Shown: positions 1-9,299 of the stretch, one piece after another
Layout: each line of letters begins with the position of its first letter
Numbering within the stretch: the first letter of the stretch is position 1
NCBI GenBank assembly: GCA_937927415.1
Contig: CALBDS010000019.1
Coordinates: forward strand, 1 to 24,492
DNA length: 24,492 bases
DNA from: an uncultured Rhodospirillaceae bacterium
GTDB lineage: Bacteria; Pseudomonadota; Alphaproteobacteria; Azospirillales; Azospirillaceae
Reading direction: 5' to 3'
Program-made: the position numbers and the translations under genes
Notes under the pieces: generated by a model
The model's input: the letters and a program-made list of their open reading frames with translations, nothing else
What the model was told of the DNA's origin: nothing
The model's database searches: none

Positions 1-274
1 GCTGAACGCCACCCAGGCCGGCCAAGTCGCCCGCGCCATGCCGCGCCGCGACCTCTTCTTCAAGACTCCCGAGGGCAGCCGGCTCGGCCAGCTCTCCCTC
101 GATCCCGCTGCCCTGGCGGTCTGCGGCTGCGGCGGGGCCGCCCACAAGCGCCGGGCCTTCGAGCTGAGGGCCGACGTCGGGCCGCAGCGCTTCGCCGTGG
201 AATGGCTGCGCCGCAACGGCCTGAAGGACGCCGCCGACACCCTGGAGACGACCCATGAAGGAGGACCATCATGA
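1..274 (+). CDS. trbE: TrbE/VirB4-family conjugation ATPase, C-terminal end (partial)
   Basis: This is the last 90 or so codons of a gene that begins outside the window; the frame is open from base 2 to the TGA at 272-274. The segment FFKTPEGSRLGQLSLDP, followed by ALAVCG, resembles the extreme C-terminus of TrbE/VirB4 ATPases, where a 'YYKSPLG..LF.LGLGPVALAF.G'-type stretch follows the ATPase core. Those proteins power assembly of the conjugative type IV secretion channel at the inner membrane. The Walker motifs lie upstream and cannot be seen. The stop overlaps the ATG of the trbJ-like gene by four bases, as in trb operons, and the gene order that follows supports the call. VirB4 of another T4SS class is the alternative. 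Confidence 0.72.
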   Translation, partial: LNATQAGQVARAMPRRDLFFKTPEGSRLGQLSLDPAALAVCGCGGAAHKRRAFELRADVGPQRFAVEWLRRNGLKDAADTLETTHEGGPS

Positions 275-1176
275 ACACGCGCTGGATGCGCACCTCCACG
301 GCCATGGCCGTGGTTCTCGCCGTCACCGTCAGTTCGCCGCCCCCGGCCCACGCCTTCCTGGGCGGACTGCTCAACAGCTTCTTCGGCGGTGGTGGCGGAG
401 GCGGCTGCTTTTCCGAGGGCGGCGACGGGCTGTTCGGCACCGCGCTGTCCGTCGCCGCCGGTTACGTCACCGGTGGCGCCGCCGGGGCCGCCATGGGGGC
501 CGGCTCCAGCCTGACGGGGAGCGGCGGCTCCCAGGCGCCCGGCTGCCCGATCATGGAGAGCGAGCCCCTGATCGTCGAGGGCATGGTGCAGCGCCAGGAG
601 GTCGAGATCATCGCCCAGACCGCCCACATGCTGACCCAGATCGACAACATGATCCGCATGCGCCGGCTGTCGGATCTCGACACCCGCGTCGAGGTTGCCG
701 TCCGGCTCGGGGACGCCCGCCGCACCGCCGGCCTGGTCGACCGGGTGCTGTGGAGCCTCGACGGCGTCGGCCAGCAGTTCGCCGACCTCTACCCCGACGC
801 CCTGCCGGAGGGGATGACCGCCGCGACGCTCGCCGGGCACCAGGCCGAACAGGCCCGGCTCGCCCGCGACGCCAGCCGCGCCAGCAAGCTGGTCTCGGCC
901 GACGTCATGACCGGGATCGAGGGTTACCCGGCCCGCGCCCAGGCGCTGATGGCGGCGCTGAAGGACTGCGACGGCCAGACCTGCGCCATCGACGCCGGCA
1001 CCCAGGCGACGCTGCTCAACGCCGAGGTCGCCGGCCAGCTCCTGATGATGCAGGCGGCCCACCACCGGGCGGCGGAAGCCCAGCTCGACTACGAGCAGGC
1101 CGCCGTCGAGCGCGCCCGCCAGCACACCCGCATCAACTGGCAGGGCTTGGACACCTACGGCGCACCGGGGAGCTGA
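271..1176 (+). CDS. trbJ: TrbJ/VirB5-like exported conjugation protein
   Basis: A 301-residue protein with a signal peptide: basic start, hydrophobic residues 11-20, likely cleavage after AHA at about residue 28. A run of seven glycines follows near residues 39-45, then a small-residue-rich segment. The rest is long helical sequence rich in Gln, Ala and Arg (about 100-290). TrbJ/VirB5 proteins are periplasmic, mostly helical minor pilus or adhesin components. TrbJ-like wording is seen near the C-terminus, where GTQATLLNAEVAGQLLMMQ resembles the family's 'QA.N.LLA.Q..QL' block. The ATG overlaps the trbE stop and is preceded by GGAGG. Position between trbE and trbL is the standard trbJ place. 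The sequence is divergent, so the family call leans on position. Confidence 0.68.
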   Translation: MNTRWMRTSTAMAVVLAVTVSSPPPAHAFLGGLLNSFFGGGGGGGCFSEGGDGLFGTALSVAAGYVTGGAAGAAMGAGSSLTGSGGSQAPGCPIMESEPLIVEGMVQRQEVEIIAQTAHMLTQIDNMIRMRRLSDLDTRVEVAVRLGDARRTAGLVDRVLWSLDGVGQQFADLYPDALPEGMTAATLAGHQAEQARLARDASRASKLVSADVMTGIEGYPARAQALMAALKDCDGQTCAIDAGTQATLLNAEVAGQLLMMQAAHHRAAEAQLDYEQAAVERARQHTRINWQGLDTYGAPGS

Positions 1177-1179
1177 ATC

Positions 1180-1374
1180 ATGACCGCACGCTCGATTCTG
1201 ATCGCGCTGGGCGTGATGCTGCTGGTCAGCATCGCCGGCGCCGTGGCCCTGACGCTCTACGCCCGCTCCGACGACGGGGCGTCCGCGCTGGAGCGGCTGG
1301 AGCGCAGCAACCCGGCCTGGGAGGGCATCGGCCGCTACCAGACGCCGGTGCCGGCCCATCCCGTGCGGGAGTGA
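1180..1374 (+). CDS. Small single-span membrane protein in the trbK position
   Basis: A 64-residue protein with one hydrophobic span at about residues 5-26 and a charged tail of about 38 residues. The ATG follows GGGGAG at a normal distance and lies three bases after the trbJ stop. In trb operons (E-J-K-L-F-G-H-I) this slot holds TrbK, a small protein that in some plasmids acts in entry exclusion, blocking transfer into cells that already carry the element. No lipobox cysteine is present, unlike RP4 TrbK. The similarity is therefore of size, topology and position only, and exclusion activity is an inference. Confidence 0.55.
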   Translation: MTARSILIALGVMLLVSIAGAVALTLYARSDDGASALERLERSNPAWEGIGRYQTPVPAHPVRE

Positions 1375-1380
1375 CCGGCG

Positions 1381-2715
1381 ATGGACGTCAGCGGCCTGTC
1401 GACTGCCCTGCACCAGCTCACCGCCGCCGTCATCACCGGGCTCGGCCTGCTCGGGCCGGACGTGCAGACCGCCCTGCGCCTGCTGATGATGCTGTCCTAC
1501 ACGCTGGCGCTGCTGCTCTGGCTGTTCGAGGGCAAGGCGGCGGTGCACGGCCCCTTCCTGCGCATGCTGCTGAAGTTCGCCGCCATCGGCGCGTTGGTCG
1601 AGTGGTTTCCCGCCGGCTCCGCCGCGCTGATGCAGGCCGCCGCCCAGCAGGGACTCAACCTCGGCCCTGGCGGCGGCTTCGCCCTCGACGACCCCGGCTA
1701 CATCGCCCACCTCGGCATCCAGGCGGTGATCCCGCTGATGCAGCGCGTCAAGGAGATGCTGGGGCCGGTCGATTTCTTCCTGAACTTCGTCGAGATCGTC
1801 ATCTTCCTGCTGGCCGCCCTGGTGGTGATCGTCAGCTTCTGCATCCTGGCCATCCAGGTGTTCCTCGCCTTCCTGGAATACCGGCTGCTGTCGCTGGCCG
1901 CCTACCTCGCCATCCCCTTCGCCGTGCTGGGACCGACCAGCTTCGTGGCCGAGCGCGCCATCGGCTACATCGCCGCCACCGCGCTCAAGCTGCTGGTGCT
2001 CGGCTGCGTCATCGCCATGTGCAGCGCCACGCTGCTGGCGCTGACCTTCCAGGGCACGCCGACGCTGGCCCAGGCCTTCGGGGTGGCGGTGCTGGCGGCG
2101 GCCATCTTCGTGCTGGCGATCAAGGCGCCGCGCGCCGCCGCCGGCCTGGTCAACGGCGGCCCGGTGATGGACGGCATGACGGCGCTGGCCGCGCTGTGGA
2201 CGGCCGGATGGCTCGGCATGCGCAGCATGGCCGGCGCGGCGGCCGCCACCTCCGGGTCGCCCGGCAGCCTGACCGGCGGCGCGCTGGCGGCGTGGGGCGG
2301 TCTGCGCCACATCGCCGGTGGCGCGACCGCGTCCGTCGGCAGCACCGGTGGCGGTGCCGGTGGTGTGGGCGGTGCGGGTGGCGGAACTGGCGGTGGAGCC
2401 GCCGGTGCTTCGGCCGGGCGCCGCTATCCGGGTGGCCGCTTCGGTGGTGTCCAGTCCTCGGCTTCGCGCGGCAGCGGCTGGGACAAGCCGATGACCGATG
2501 CCCAGCGCGGCGAACTCGACCGCCTCGCCGCCGGCCGCACCGTCGATCCCACTCTCACCCGTGGGCAGGCCAGCCGGCTCATCGAACGCTGGGGCGGCGA
2601 GGATTCCTGGCTGCGCGGCACCGCCTCCAACCCCACCGAACGGCCGCAGGACCCGCCGGGCAGGACGCCCGGAACGGATCGCCGCGCCGACGACAAGGAG
2701 ACCGACCCGTCATGA
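1381..2715 (+). CDS. trbL: TrbL/VirB6-family polytopic conjugation protein
   Basis: A 444-residue inner-membrane protein. An N-terminal part with early hydrophobic segments (about 10-25 and 33-50) leads to a cluster of spans between about 125 and 290, including VIFLLAALVVIVSFCILAIQ and the EYRLLSLAAYLAIPFAVLGP block typical of TrbL/VirB6. This family forms the inner-membrane platform through which DNA passes. After about residue 310 the sequence becomes glycine-rich (GGGAGGVGGAGGGTGGGAAG) and then a hydrophilic tail rich in Arg, Pro and Asp, a common TrbL pattern. The ATG is preceded by a GGGAG-type site, and the stop overlaps the trbF start (ATGA). Confidence 0.85.
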   Translation: MDVSGLSTALHQLTAAVITGLGLLGPDVQTALRLLMMLSYTLALLLWLFEGKAAVHGPFLRMLLKFAAIGALVEWFPAGSAALMQAAAQQGLNLGPGGGFALDDPGYIAHLGIQAVIPLMQRVKEMLGPVDFFLNFVEIVIFLLAALVVIVSFCILAIQVFLAFLEYRLLSLAAYLAIPFAVLGPTSFVAERAIGYIAATALKLLVLGCVIAMCSATLLALTFQGTPTLAQAFGVAVLAAAIFVLAIKAPRAAAGLVNGGPVMDGMTALAALWTAGWLGMRSMAGAAAATSGSPGSLTGGALAAWGGLRHIAGGATASVGSTGGGAGGVGGAGGGTGGGAAGASAGRRYPGGRFGGVQSSASRGSGWDKPMTDAQRGELDRLAAGRTVDPTLTRGQASRLIERWGGEDSWLRGTASNPTERPQDPPGRTPGTDRRADDKETDPS

Positions 2716-3482
2716 AGGAGCGCGTCGTCAACGTCTACGACCCGCCGCCGGCGGCCGTGCCCGACAGTGCGAAGTACCTCGCCGCCATGACCTACCGCGC
2801 CAGCCGCGAGGCCAAGGCGCTGCGGCTGAAGCGCTGGACCTTCGCCCTGGCCGTGCTCGGCCTGTCCTGGGGCTCGCTGATGACCTGGGACAACCTGCGC
2901 ATCGCCGGCAAGCTGGTGGAGATCGCCCGGTACAAGCCGGTCTACCGCGTCGAGCAGGCGATGGACGGCCACCAGCGCCTCGTGCTGCTCGACAACACCA
3001 TCACCGTGACCAAGGGCGTCCGGATCAACGCCGTCCAGTGGTTCGTCCGCTGGCAGCGGCAGATCGGCACCGACCCGGTGATGCTGGCCAGGGACCGCGC
3101 CGCCGCCCGCGCCCGGCTGACCGGCGGCGCCGAGCGCAAGTGGGACGCCCTGCTGGCGGCCGACCTCGCCCCGGCCGAGGGCTGGACCCGCGACGTCGCC
3201 GACATCCGTGTCCAGGAGCGCGAGGCCGACCCGAACACCGGCACCTCGGCTTTCTATGTCGTGTGGACCGAGACGGTGTACCGGGACTTCAAGCCGCGCT
3301 CCAAGACGATGATGAGCGCCGCCGTGGTCACCGTGGACGGCCCCTCGCGTGAGGGCGCGCTCGACGGCGTCTCGATCTCCGGCTTCTCCGAGCCCAGCGG
3401 CACGCCGCTGAAAGCCGAGACCAAGGAGCCGGCCAAAGCCCACCCCAATCCCCCGTCCGAAACGATGGAGCCCCAGCCATGA
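2712..3482 (+). CDS. trbF: TrbF/VirB8-family conjugation protein
   Basis: A 256-residue bitopic protein: short cytosolic N-terminus, one span at about residues 42-58 followed by TWDNL, then a periplasmic domain. VirB8/TrbF proteins dimerise in the periplasm and bridge the inner-membrane and outer-membrane parts of the channel. The segment with NAVQWFVRWQRQIGTDP and, later, YVVWTETVYRDF matches the TrbF/VirB8 (NTF2-like) fold, which carries a conserved W..R and a late aromatic strand. The frame stays open for a long way upstream, but the true start is the ATG overlapping the trbL TGA, because upstream codons are the shadow of trbJ-trbL. A proline/lysine-rich tail (from about 230) ends at the trbG start, again with ATGA overlap. 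Confidence 0.87.
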   Translation: MKERVVNVYDPPPAAVPDSAKYLAAMTYRASREAKALRLKRWTFALAVLGLSWGSLMTWDNLRIAGKLVEIARYKPVYRVEQAMDGHQRLVLLDNTITVTKGVRINAVQWFVRWQRQIGTDPVMLARDRAAARARLTGGAERKWDALLAADLAPAEGWTRDVADIRVQEREADPNTGTSAFYVVWTETVYRDFKPRSKTMMSAAVVTVDGPSREGALDGVSISGFSEPSGTPLKAETKEPAKAHPNPPSETMEPQP

Positions 3483-4435
3483 GACTCCCGGTTTCCCTGC
3501 TGGCGCTGCCGCTGCTCGCCGCCTGCGCCACCGAGCCGCCCTCGGCGCCGGTCGCCGGCCCTGCTGCCCCGCAACGCCCCTACACCCTGGCCGACCTGCA
3601 CATCCCGCCGACGGCGATGGAGCAGGAGCCGAAGGAGAAGGCTGGACCGCGGCCGTCACGGGCGCAGACCCGCAGCTGGGTCGGGCAGGCCAACGAGGCC
3701 GCCCTCGACCTGCCGAGCCTGACCTGCTTCAAGGGCAAGAGCTGCGAATACTGGTACCAGCCCGACCTGCAATACCTCGTCTACATGGCCGAGGGGAACC
3801 AGACGCTGGTCTGCCTGAAACCGGGCGAGGTGGTGCGCGACATCGTGGCGCCGGGCGCCCAGGTGTGGATTCCCCACAGCCCCTACAGCTTCGGCAAGGG
3901 CGCCCGGCGCACCGAGTGCATCGCCTTCATGCCGCGCCGCGCCGGTCTCAACCAACAGATCTCCCTCTTCACCAGCGAGCGCAAGTACGACTTGAATGTG
4001 GAGACCCACAAGCGGGTCCACCACGTCGAGGTGCGCTGGCGCTACCCCGAGGACTACCTCGCCACCCTGAACGGTCAGGCCGGGGCTGTTTCGGGCGCCG
4101 CCGGTGACCGGCGCGACCGCACCACCGAGCTGGCGTACCGCGATCGCCGCTGCACCTATGCGCTCGACGGCGACACCCCCGAATGGCGGCCGGTGCCAAC
4201 CCCCGATGGCCAGCCGCCGGTGTGCGACGACGGCGAGGTGACGGTGATCAACTTCACCCCCGGCGCGCTCGGCGCCTACGGCGCGCCGATCCTCTGGCGC
4301 ATCGGCGCCGACGGCACCCGCATCCCCGTCCAGTACGGCCGGATGAACGCCACCTACCGCGTCGCCGGCATCCACGACCACCTGCTGCTGGCCATCGGCG
4401 CGCAGGAAGTCCACATCCGGAGGACCCGCCCGTGA
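3479..4435 (+). CDS. trbG: TrbG/VirB9-family conjugation protein with a lipobox
   Basis: A 318-residue envelope protein of the VirB9/TrbG family, which forms the outer-membrane core ring with VirB10/TrbI. The N-terminus has a lipoprotein signal with the lipobox LLAAC (Cys16), so it is probably lipidated. The middle contains the VirB9 beta-domain hallmarks: a NQTLVCLKPGEVVRDIVAPG stretch, a strand with WIPHSPYSFG, and KRVHHVEVRWRYPEDY. The C-terminal domain includes EVTVINFTPGALG and ends with AIGAQEVHIRR. Family members end similarly. It overlaps trbF and trbI by 4 bases each. No separate TrbH/VirB7 lipoprotein gene follows; see the finding on the lipobox. Confidence 0.88.
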   Translation: MRLPVSLLALPLLAACATEPPSAPVAGPAAPQRPYTLADLHIPPTAMEQEPKEKAGPRPSRAQTRSWVGQANEAALDLPSLTCFKGKSCEYWYQPDLQYLVYMAEGNQTLVCLKPGEVVRDIVAPGAQVWIPHSPYSFGKGARRTECIAFMPRRAGLNQQISLFTSERKYDLNVETHKRVHHVEVRWRYPEDYLATLNGQAGAVSGAAGDRRDRTTELAYRDRRCTYALDGDTPEWRPVPTPDGQPPVCDDGEVTVINFTPGALGAYGAPILWRIGADGTRIPVQYGRMNATYRVAGIHDHLLLAIGAQEVHIRRTRP

Positions 4436-5436
4436 CCGCGACCAACGACACCCAGCCGCCGCTGCCGCCCGATCCGCTGGCCCGCCACCGGGTGATCACC
4501 TCCGGTCCGCACGTCGTCCGCATCCTGTTGGTGGTGGGCGTCGTGATCGGGCTGGGGCTGGTCGCCTACATGCTGGGCCGCAGCCAGGGGACGGGCGGCC
4601 TGCCGAAGCTGTCCGTCGCCCTCGGCCCGACCCTGCCCGAGTCGCGGCTGCCCAGCTACGAAGACATGGCGCCCCGGCCGGCTCCGGCCCCGCCGCCGGC
4701 TCCCCGCATCGAGAAGAGAGAACCGCCTCCGCCGGCCCGCCCACAGGCCAAGGCGCCCCCGAAGGAGGACGAGCTGCGCAAGAAGGCGATGGAGGCCGGT
4801 GTCGGCGGCTGGAGCCGCAAGGAGGAAGGCACGGTCGTCGCCTCCGCCCAGGCCGGGACGTCGGACTTCGCCGCCGCCGGTTCCGACTGCTTCGTGCCGC
4901 CGGGAACGCCGATCCCCCTGCTGACGGTGAACCGGGTGGTAACGGAACGCGGCGGCATCGTCACCGCGCGGGTGACGCAGGACGTCTGGGATGCCGGCTT
5001 CTCCTGCTTGGCGGTGCCCGCCGGCTCCTTGGTGACGTTGGACGTGGGCAGCGGCATCACCAAGGGGCAGAAGCGCATCGAGGTGGCCAACCCGGTGATC
5101 ACCCGGCCCTGGCCGCGCAACGACACGGTCCGCGTTGCCGCGGTCGGAGCGGACATCACCGGTGCGGCGGGACTGGCCGGGGCGGTGGAGGTGCCGTGGC
5201 TCCAGACCGGACTGCTGATTGCCGCCAGCACGGCGGTAGATGTGGCGTCGGCGGCGCTGACCGGCGGCGGCAGCCTGATCGGCGGCATCCTCGGACACAG
5301 CATCGACCGCCCGCTCGACAAGGCGGCCAAGGATCTGCTCGACCGGGCGCCCGTCATCACGCTGGACGCCGGGGAACCCGTGCTGTTGCTGTTGCGGGGC
5401 GGCCTGAAGGCCGACGACTTCGGCCGGGATCGCTGA
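4432..5436 (+). CDS. trbI: TrbI/VirB10-family conjugation protein
   Basis: A 334-residue protein starting at a GTG that overlaps the trbG TGA. Features in order: cytosolic N-terminus, one span at about residues 28-48, a proline-rich periplasmic stalk at about 75-120 (PAPAPPPAP, PPPPARPQAK), and a C-terminal beta-barrel domain. The barrel carries the family block CFVPPGTPIPLLTVNRVV followed by ARVTQDVWD, and the GSLVTLDVGSGI stretch. VirB10/TrbI spans both membranes and passes the ATPase energy signal to the outer-membrane pore. This is the last trb gene visible; the next gene converges on it, so the operon ends near 5436. Confidence 0.9.
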   Translation: MTATNDTQPPLPPDPLARHRVITSGPHVVRILLVVGVVIGLGLVAYMLGRSQGTGGLPKLSVALGPTLPESRLPSYEDMAPRPAPAPPPAPRIEKREPPPPARPQAKAPPKEDELRKKAMEAGVGGWSRKEEGTVVASAQAGTSDFAAAGSDCFVPPGTPIPLLTVNRVVTERGGIVTARVTQDVWDAGFSCLAVPAGSLVTLDVGSGITKGQKRIEVANPVITRPWPRNDTVRVAAVGADITGAAGLAGAVEVPWLQTGLLIAASTAVDVASAALTGGGSLIGGILGHSIDRPLDKAAKDLLDRAPVITLDAGEPVLLLLRGGLKADDFGRDR

Positions 5437-5497
5437 ATGGCTGTTCGGTGCGGAACACCGTCCTCGCGCACTCAGCACCGGATGCCGGCCTCTCATA

Positions 5498-6754
5498 TTA
5501 TGACTGCGAATGCTGCTCTTCCTCCGGTGGCCGCACCTTGCGGAACAGGCCCAGCAGCATCAGGTCGTAGATGATCTTCAGCCCGCCGCCGAGCACCAGC
5601 GGCCAGCCGAAGCCGGACAGTGCCAGCAGATTCCCCGCCAGAAGTGGCGCAAGTGCCGAAGCGAGGCTGCGGGGCACCGCCGTCACGCTCGCGGCGGCGG
5701 CCCGCTCGCCGGGCGTCACCACCGCCATGACGTAGGAGGTGCGCGTCGGAACGTCCATCTGCGAGAGCAGGCTGCGCACCAGCAACAGCGCAACCGCGGT
5801 GCCCAAGTCCGGTGCGAAGGGCACCAGCACCAGACAGACGTTCGCCGGCAGGTGTGTGAACACCATCGTGTTGATCAGGCCGATGCGTGCCGCGATCCGC
5901 ACCGCCACCAGATAGGAGGCGGCGGACAGCACGCCGGTCCAGAAGAAGATTGCCCCGGCCGCCGCCAGCGACAACCCGAAACGGTCGAACAGCCACAGCG
6001 CCAGCAAGGACTGGACGATGAGGCCGCCGGCGAAGGCATCGAGGGAGAACAGAGCCGCCAGACGCAGCACGATACCACGGGAGCGGCCGAGCGGCTCGGC
6101 CGGAGCGCTTGCGTCATCCGGCCGAGTCTCCGGCAGGCGCCGGTAGAGAAGCAGCGAGCCCAGGCCGAGCAGCGCGTACAGCACGAACGCTCCCTCGACC
6201 GCGGTACCGGGGGCGATGCCGGTTGCCGCGGCGAGCCATTCGGGGCCGCCAGCACACAACGCTCCGACGGCGGCCGAGAGCGAGCCGATCAGGCTGTAGT
6301 GGGCGAACAGGCCCGTGCGCTGACGGTCCGGGACCGCGTGGGCGAGGCGCGCGTGTTCGAGCGGCAGGAAGACGCTGACGTCGCCCGAGGACGGGTTGAT
6401 CGTCCCGACGAACGCGATCAGCAGCAGCGGCCAGAAGCCCTCCACCAATGGGAAGGAGAGCCCGGTCAGGACCATCAGCAGAGCGGCGCCGACCAGGGAG
6501 CCGCGGCCTGGCAGTCGATGCGCGAGAACGCCCACCATCAAGGTCAGCGCCGCCGAACCGAAGAGGGTCGCCGTTGCCAGCGCGCCGATCTCGATCGGGC
6601 CGAAGCCGAGGCCGGCCAGATGGACCGGCAGCAGCAGGCTGACCAGCCCGTCGCCGAAGGCCCGCAGCGCCCGCGAGCCCAGCAGCAGCGACGCCTCCGG
6701 AGCGGCGCCGGCCGGCACCAGCCCGAACCACCCGAGCGTAGCGCCGCGGGCCAT
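5498..6754 (-). CDS. MFS transporter linked to chrA
   Basis: A 418-residue polytopic membrane protein with about 12 hydrophobic segments. It has an MFS-like first half, a cytosolic loop at about residues 205-230 (ETRPDDASAPAEP), and a second half with SLLSQMDVPTRTSYVMAVV and GERAAAASVTAVPRS. These motifs occur in a subgroup of MFS proteins near metal-resistance genes. The ATG lies 4 bases downstream of the chrA stop, so the gene is translated as the third gene of chrB-chrA-MFS. Substrate is unknown; the context suggests export of chromate-related or stress-generated compounds. The 61-base gap to trbI is convergent. Confidence 0.8.
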   Translation of the reverse strand: MARGATLGWFGLVPAGAAPEASLLLGSRALRAFGDGLVSLLLPVHLAGLGFGPIEIGALATATLFGSAALTLMVGVLAHRLPGRGSLVGAALLMVLTGLSFPLVEGFWPLLLIAFVGTINPSSGDVSVFLPLEHARLAHAVPDRQRTGLFAHYSLIGSLSAAVGALCAGGPEWLAAATGIAPGTAVEGAFVLYALLGLGSLLLYRRLPETRPDDASAPAEPLGRSRGIVLRLAALFSLDAFAGGLIVQSLLALWLFDRFGLSLAAAGAIFFWTGVLSAASYLVAVRIAARIGLINTMVFTHLPANVCLVLVPFAPDLGTAVALLLVRSLLSQMDVPTRTSYVMAVVTPGERAAAASVTAVPRSLASALAPLLAGNLLALSGFGWPLVLGGGLKIIYDLMLLGLFRKVRPPEEEQHSQS

Positions 6755-6758
6755 CGGC

Positions 6759-8174
<1,416 letters not shown>

Positions 8175-8186
8175 CGGAGGAACTCC

Positions 8187-8639
8187 TCAGTCGCGCTTCT
8201 TGCGGAAGTAGCCGTAGAGGTCTTCGAATACCGTCGCTCCGCGCTCCAGGCGGCGCTCGTCGTCGTCAGTCGCGGTGGTGATGCCGGCCAGCAGCGTGCG
8301 GATGCCGGCGGCTTCCTCGCGCTGGAACTTGCCGTCCTTCAGATCGATGTCGTGGACGATCTCGGCGATCGCCTGGAGGGCGGGGTCCGGTCTGACCAGC
8401 TTGGCCAGCAGCACCTCGAAGGTGCAGCCGTCGCCTTCGTGGGTGAACTCGGCCTCGAACATGTCGAAGCGCAGTTCGCCAAGCTCCGGGACGTATCCCT
8501 TGTCGGGGACGAACTTGAAACGCGGTTCCGGGTCGATGAAGCGGCGGACCAGCCAGGCCGAGGCGATGCGGTCAACCTGCACCCCCCGACGCGTCACCCA
8601 GGTCCGTCCCTTCAGCTCTCCGATGGTATCGGTGTCCAT
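8187..8639 (-). other. Possible internally initiated ChrB C-terminal domain
   Basis: Inside chrB, codon 184 is an ATG (position 8639) preceded on the minus strand by AAGGAGGA and four further bases, an excellent Shine-Dalgarno arrangement and better than that of chrB itself. Translation from here would give 150 residues containing exactly the C-terminal ChrB domain, starting MDTDTIGELKGRTWVTRRG. The linker just before it (GPERKEES) is hydrophilic. In some bacteria the two ChrB domains occur as separate proteins, so this may be a recent gene fusion that keeps the old start, or a working dual product. Confidence 0.4.
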
Positions 8640-9188
8640 GGATTCCTCCTTCCGCTCCGGACCGCGCTCGGCCTGAGCGAGGCGCGCCTCGATCCCGGTG
8701 AGAAGCCCGTCCACCGCTTCACGGCCTCCGGCGCCGAAGAAGTCGATGGCGACGATTTCCGCCAGCCGCCGCCGCAGCTTGGTCAACTGCGTCCGGAACT
8801 CGCTTTTGCGCGCGGTCCAGGTTTCCGGCTCGCCCGCCAGCATCTCCGCCATCGCCCGGGCGTCGACGGCGAGCGCCTCGTAGTCGGCATCCCGCGCCTT
8901 GTCGAAGAGCGCCCGGACTTCCTGGTCGGTGAGCCCATCGATGAAGCGTGCCTCGAACACCGCCGCCTCGCCGCCGCCCTCGGTGATTTCGCGCAGCAAC
9001 CACTGGAAATCCTCCTGGGGCTGATCTCCGGCGGGAAGCGCGTACAGCGAGTTCTTGATCGCCACCGCCCCCAATCCCTGAAGGCGGCGCCAGATTTTGA
9101 CGCGGAGATACGCGGGCTTCGGTGGCAACTGGTGGGCCAGCAGCAGCCAGGCGTATCGGGTGTCCGGGATGGTGCGCGCATCGTTCAT
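8187..9188 (-). CDS. chrB: ChrB chromate-responsive regulator
   Basis: A 333-residue protein with the two-part ChrB layout. The N-terminal domain (about 1-175) begins RYAWLLLAHQLPPKPAYLR and contains RVKIWRRLQGLGAVAIKNSL. The C-terminal ChrB domain (about 190-333) contains GRTWVTRRGVQVDRIASAWL and FDMFEAEFTHEGDGCTFEVL. ChrB proteins sense chromate and control the chr operon. The chosen ATG at 9188 gives the usual start (MNDAR...YAWLLL). In-frame starts at 9197 and 9206 are possible but would fall near or inside the promoter. A well-placed internal start exists at 8639; see the next entry. chrC diverges from it across a 111-base gap. Confidence 0.92.
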   Translation of the reverse strand: MNDARTIPDTRYAWLLLAHQLPPKPAYLRVKIWRRLQGLGAVAIKNSLYALPAGDQPQEDFQWLLREITEGGGEAAVFEARFIDGLTDQEVRALFDKARDADYEALAVDARAMAEMLAGEPETWTARKSEFRTQLTKLRRRLAEIVAIDFFGAGGREAVDGLLTGIEARLAQAERGPERKEESMDTDTIGELKGRTWVTRRGVQVDRIASAWLVRRFIDPEPRFKFVPDKGYVPELGELRFDMFEAEFTHEGDGCTFEVLLAKLVRPDPALQAIAEIVHDIDLKDGKFQREEAAGIRTLLAGITTATDDDERRLERGATVFEDLYGYFRKKRD

Positions 9189-9299
9189 GAAAGACATGTA
9201 TCTCATAAAAATAGTCGATGCAACACTTGTATCAAAATCTTTGGCGAGGTACCGTTCGCTGCGGCACCGGACGGTCCGGTGGTCGAGCAGGAGGTTTCC
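9189..9299. promoter_or_regulatory. Divergent chrB/chrC control region
   Basis: The 111-base gap separates chrB (-) and chrC (+). A minus-strand promoter candidate reads TTGATA, 16 bases, TATTTT (about 9235 down to 9208). The hexamer TGTATC occurs twice in the same orientation, at 9197-9202 and 9228-9233. The copies are 31 bases apart, about three helix turns, and each is followed by an A/T-rich run, a plausible operator for a ChrB dimer. The stretch is much richer in A/T than the flanking genes. chrC has GGAGG at 9290-9294, five bases before its ATG. Confidence 0.45.

Noticed and set aside
2340..2410. Glycine-codon tandem repeats in trbL
   Set aside because: Explained by the Gly-rich linker common in TrbL proteins; not a DNA repeat element.
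255..2711. Very long open frame running into trbF
   Set aside because: It is the out-of-frame shadow of trbJ, trbK-like and trbL. Its composition is Arg/Pro/Gly-rich without motifs. Only the part from 2712 is trbF.
5437..5497. Terminator between trbI and the MFS gene
   Set aside because: Only short imperfect pairing (CGGTG/CACCG) and no T run on either strand.
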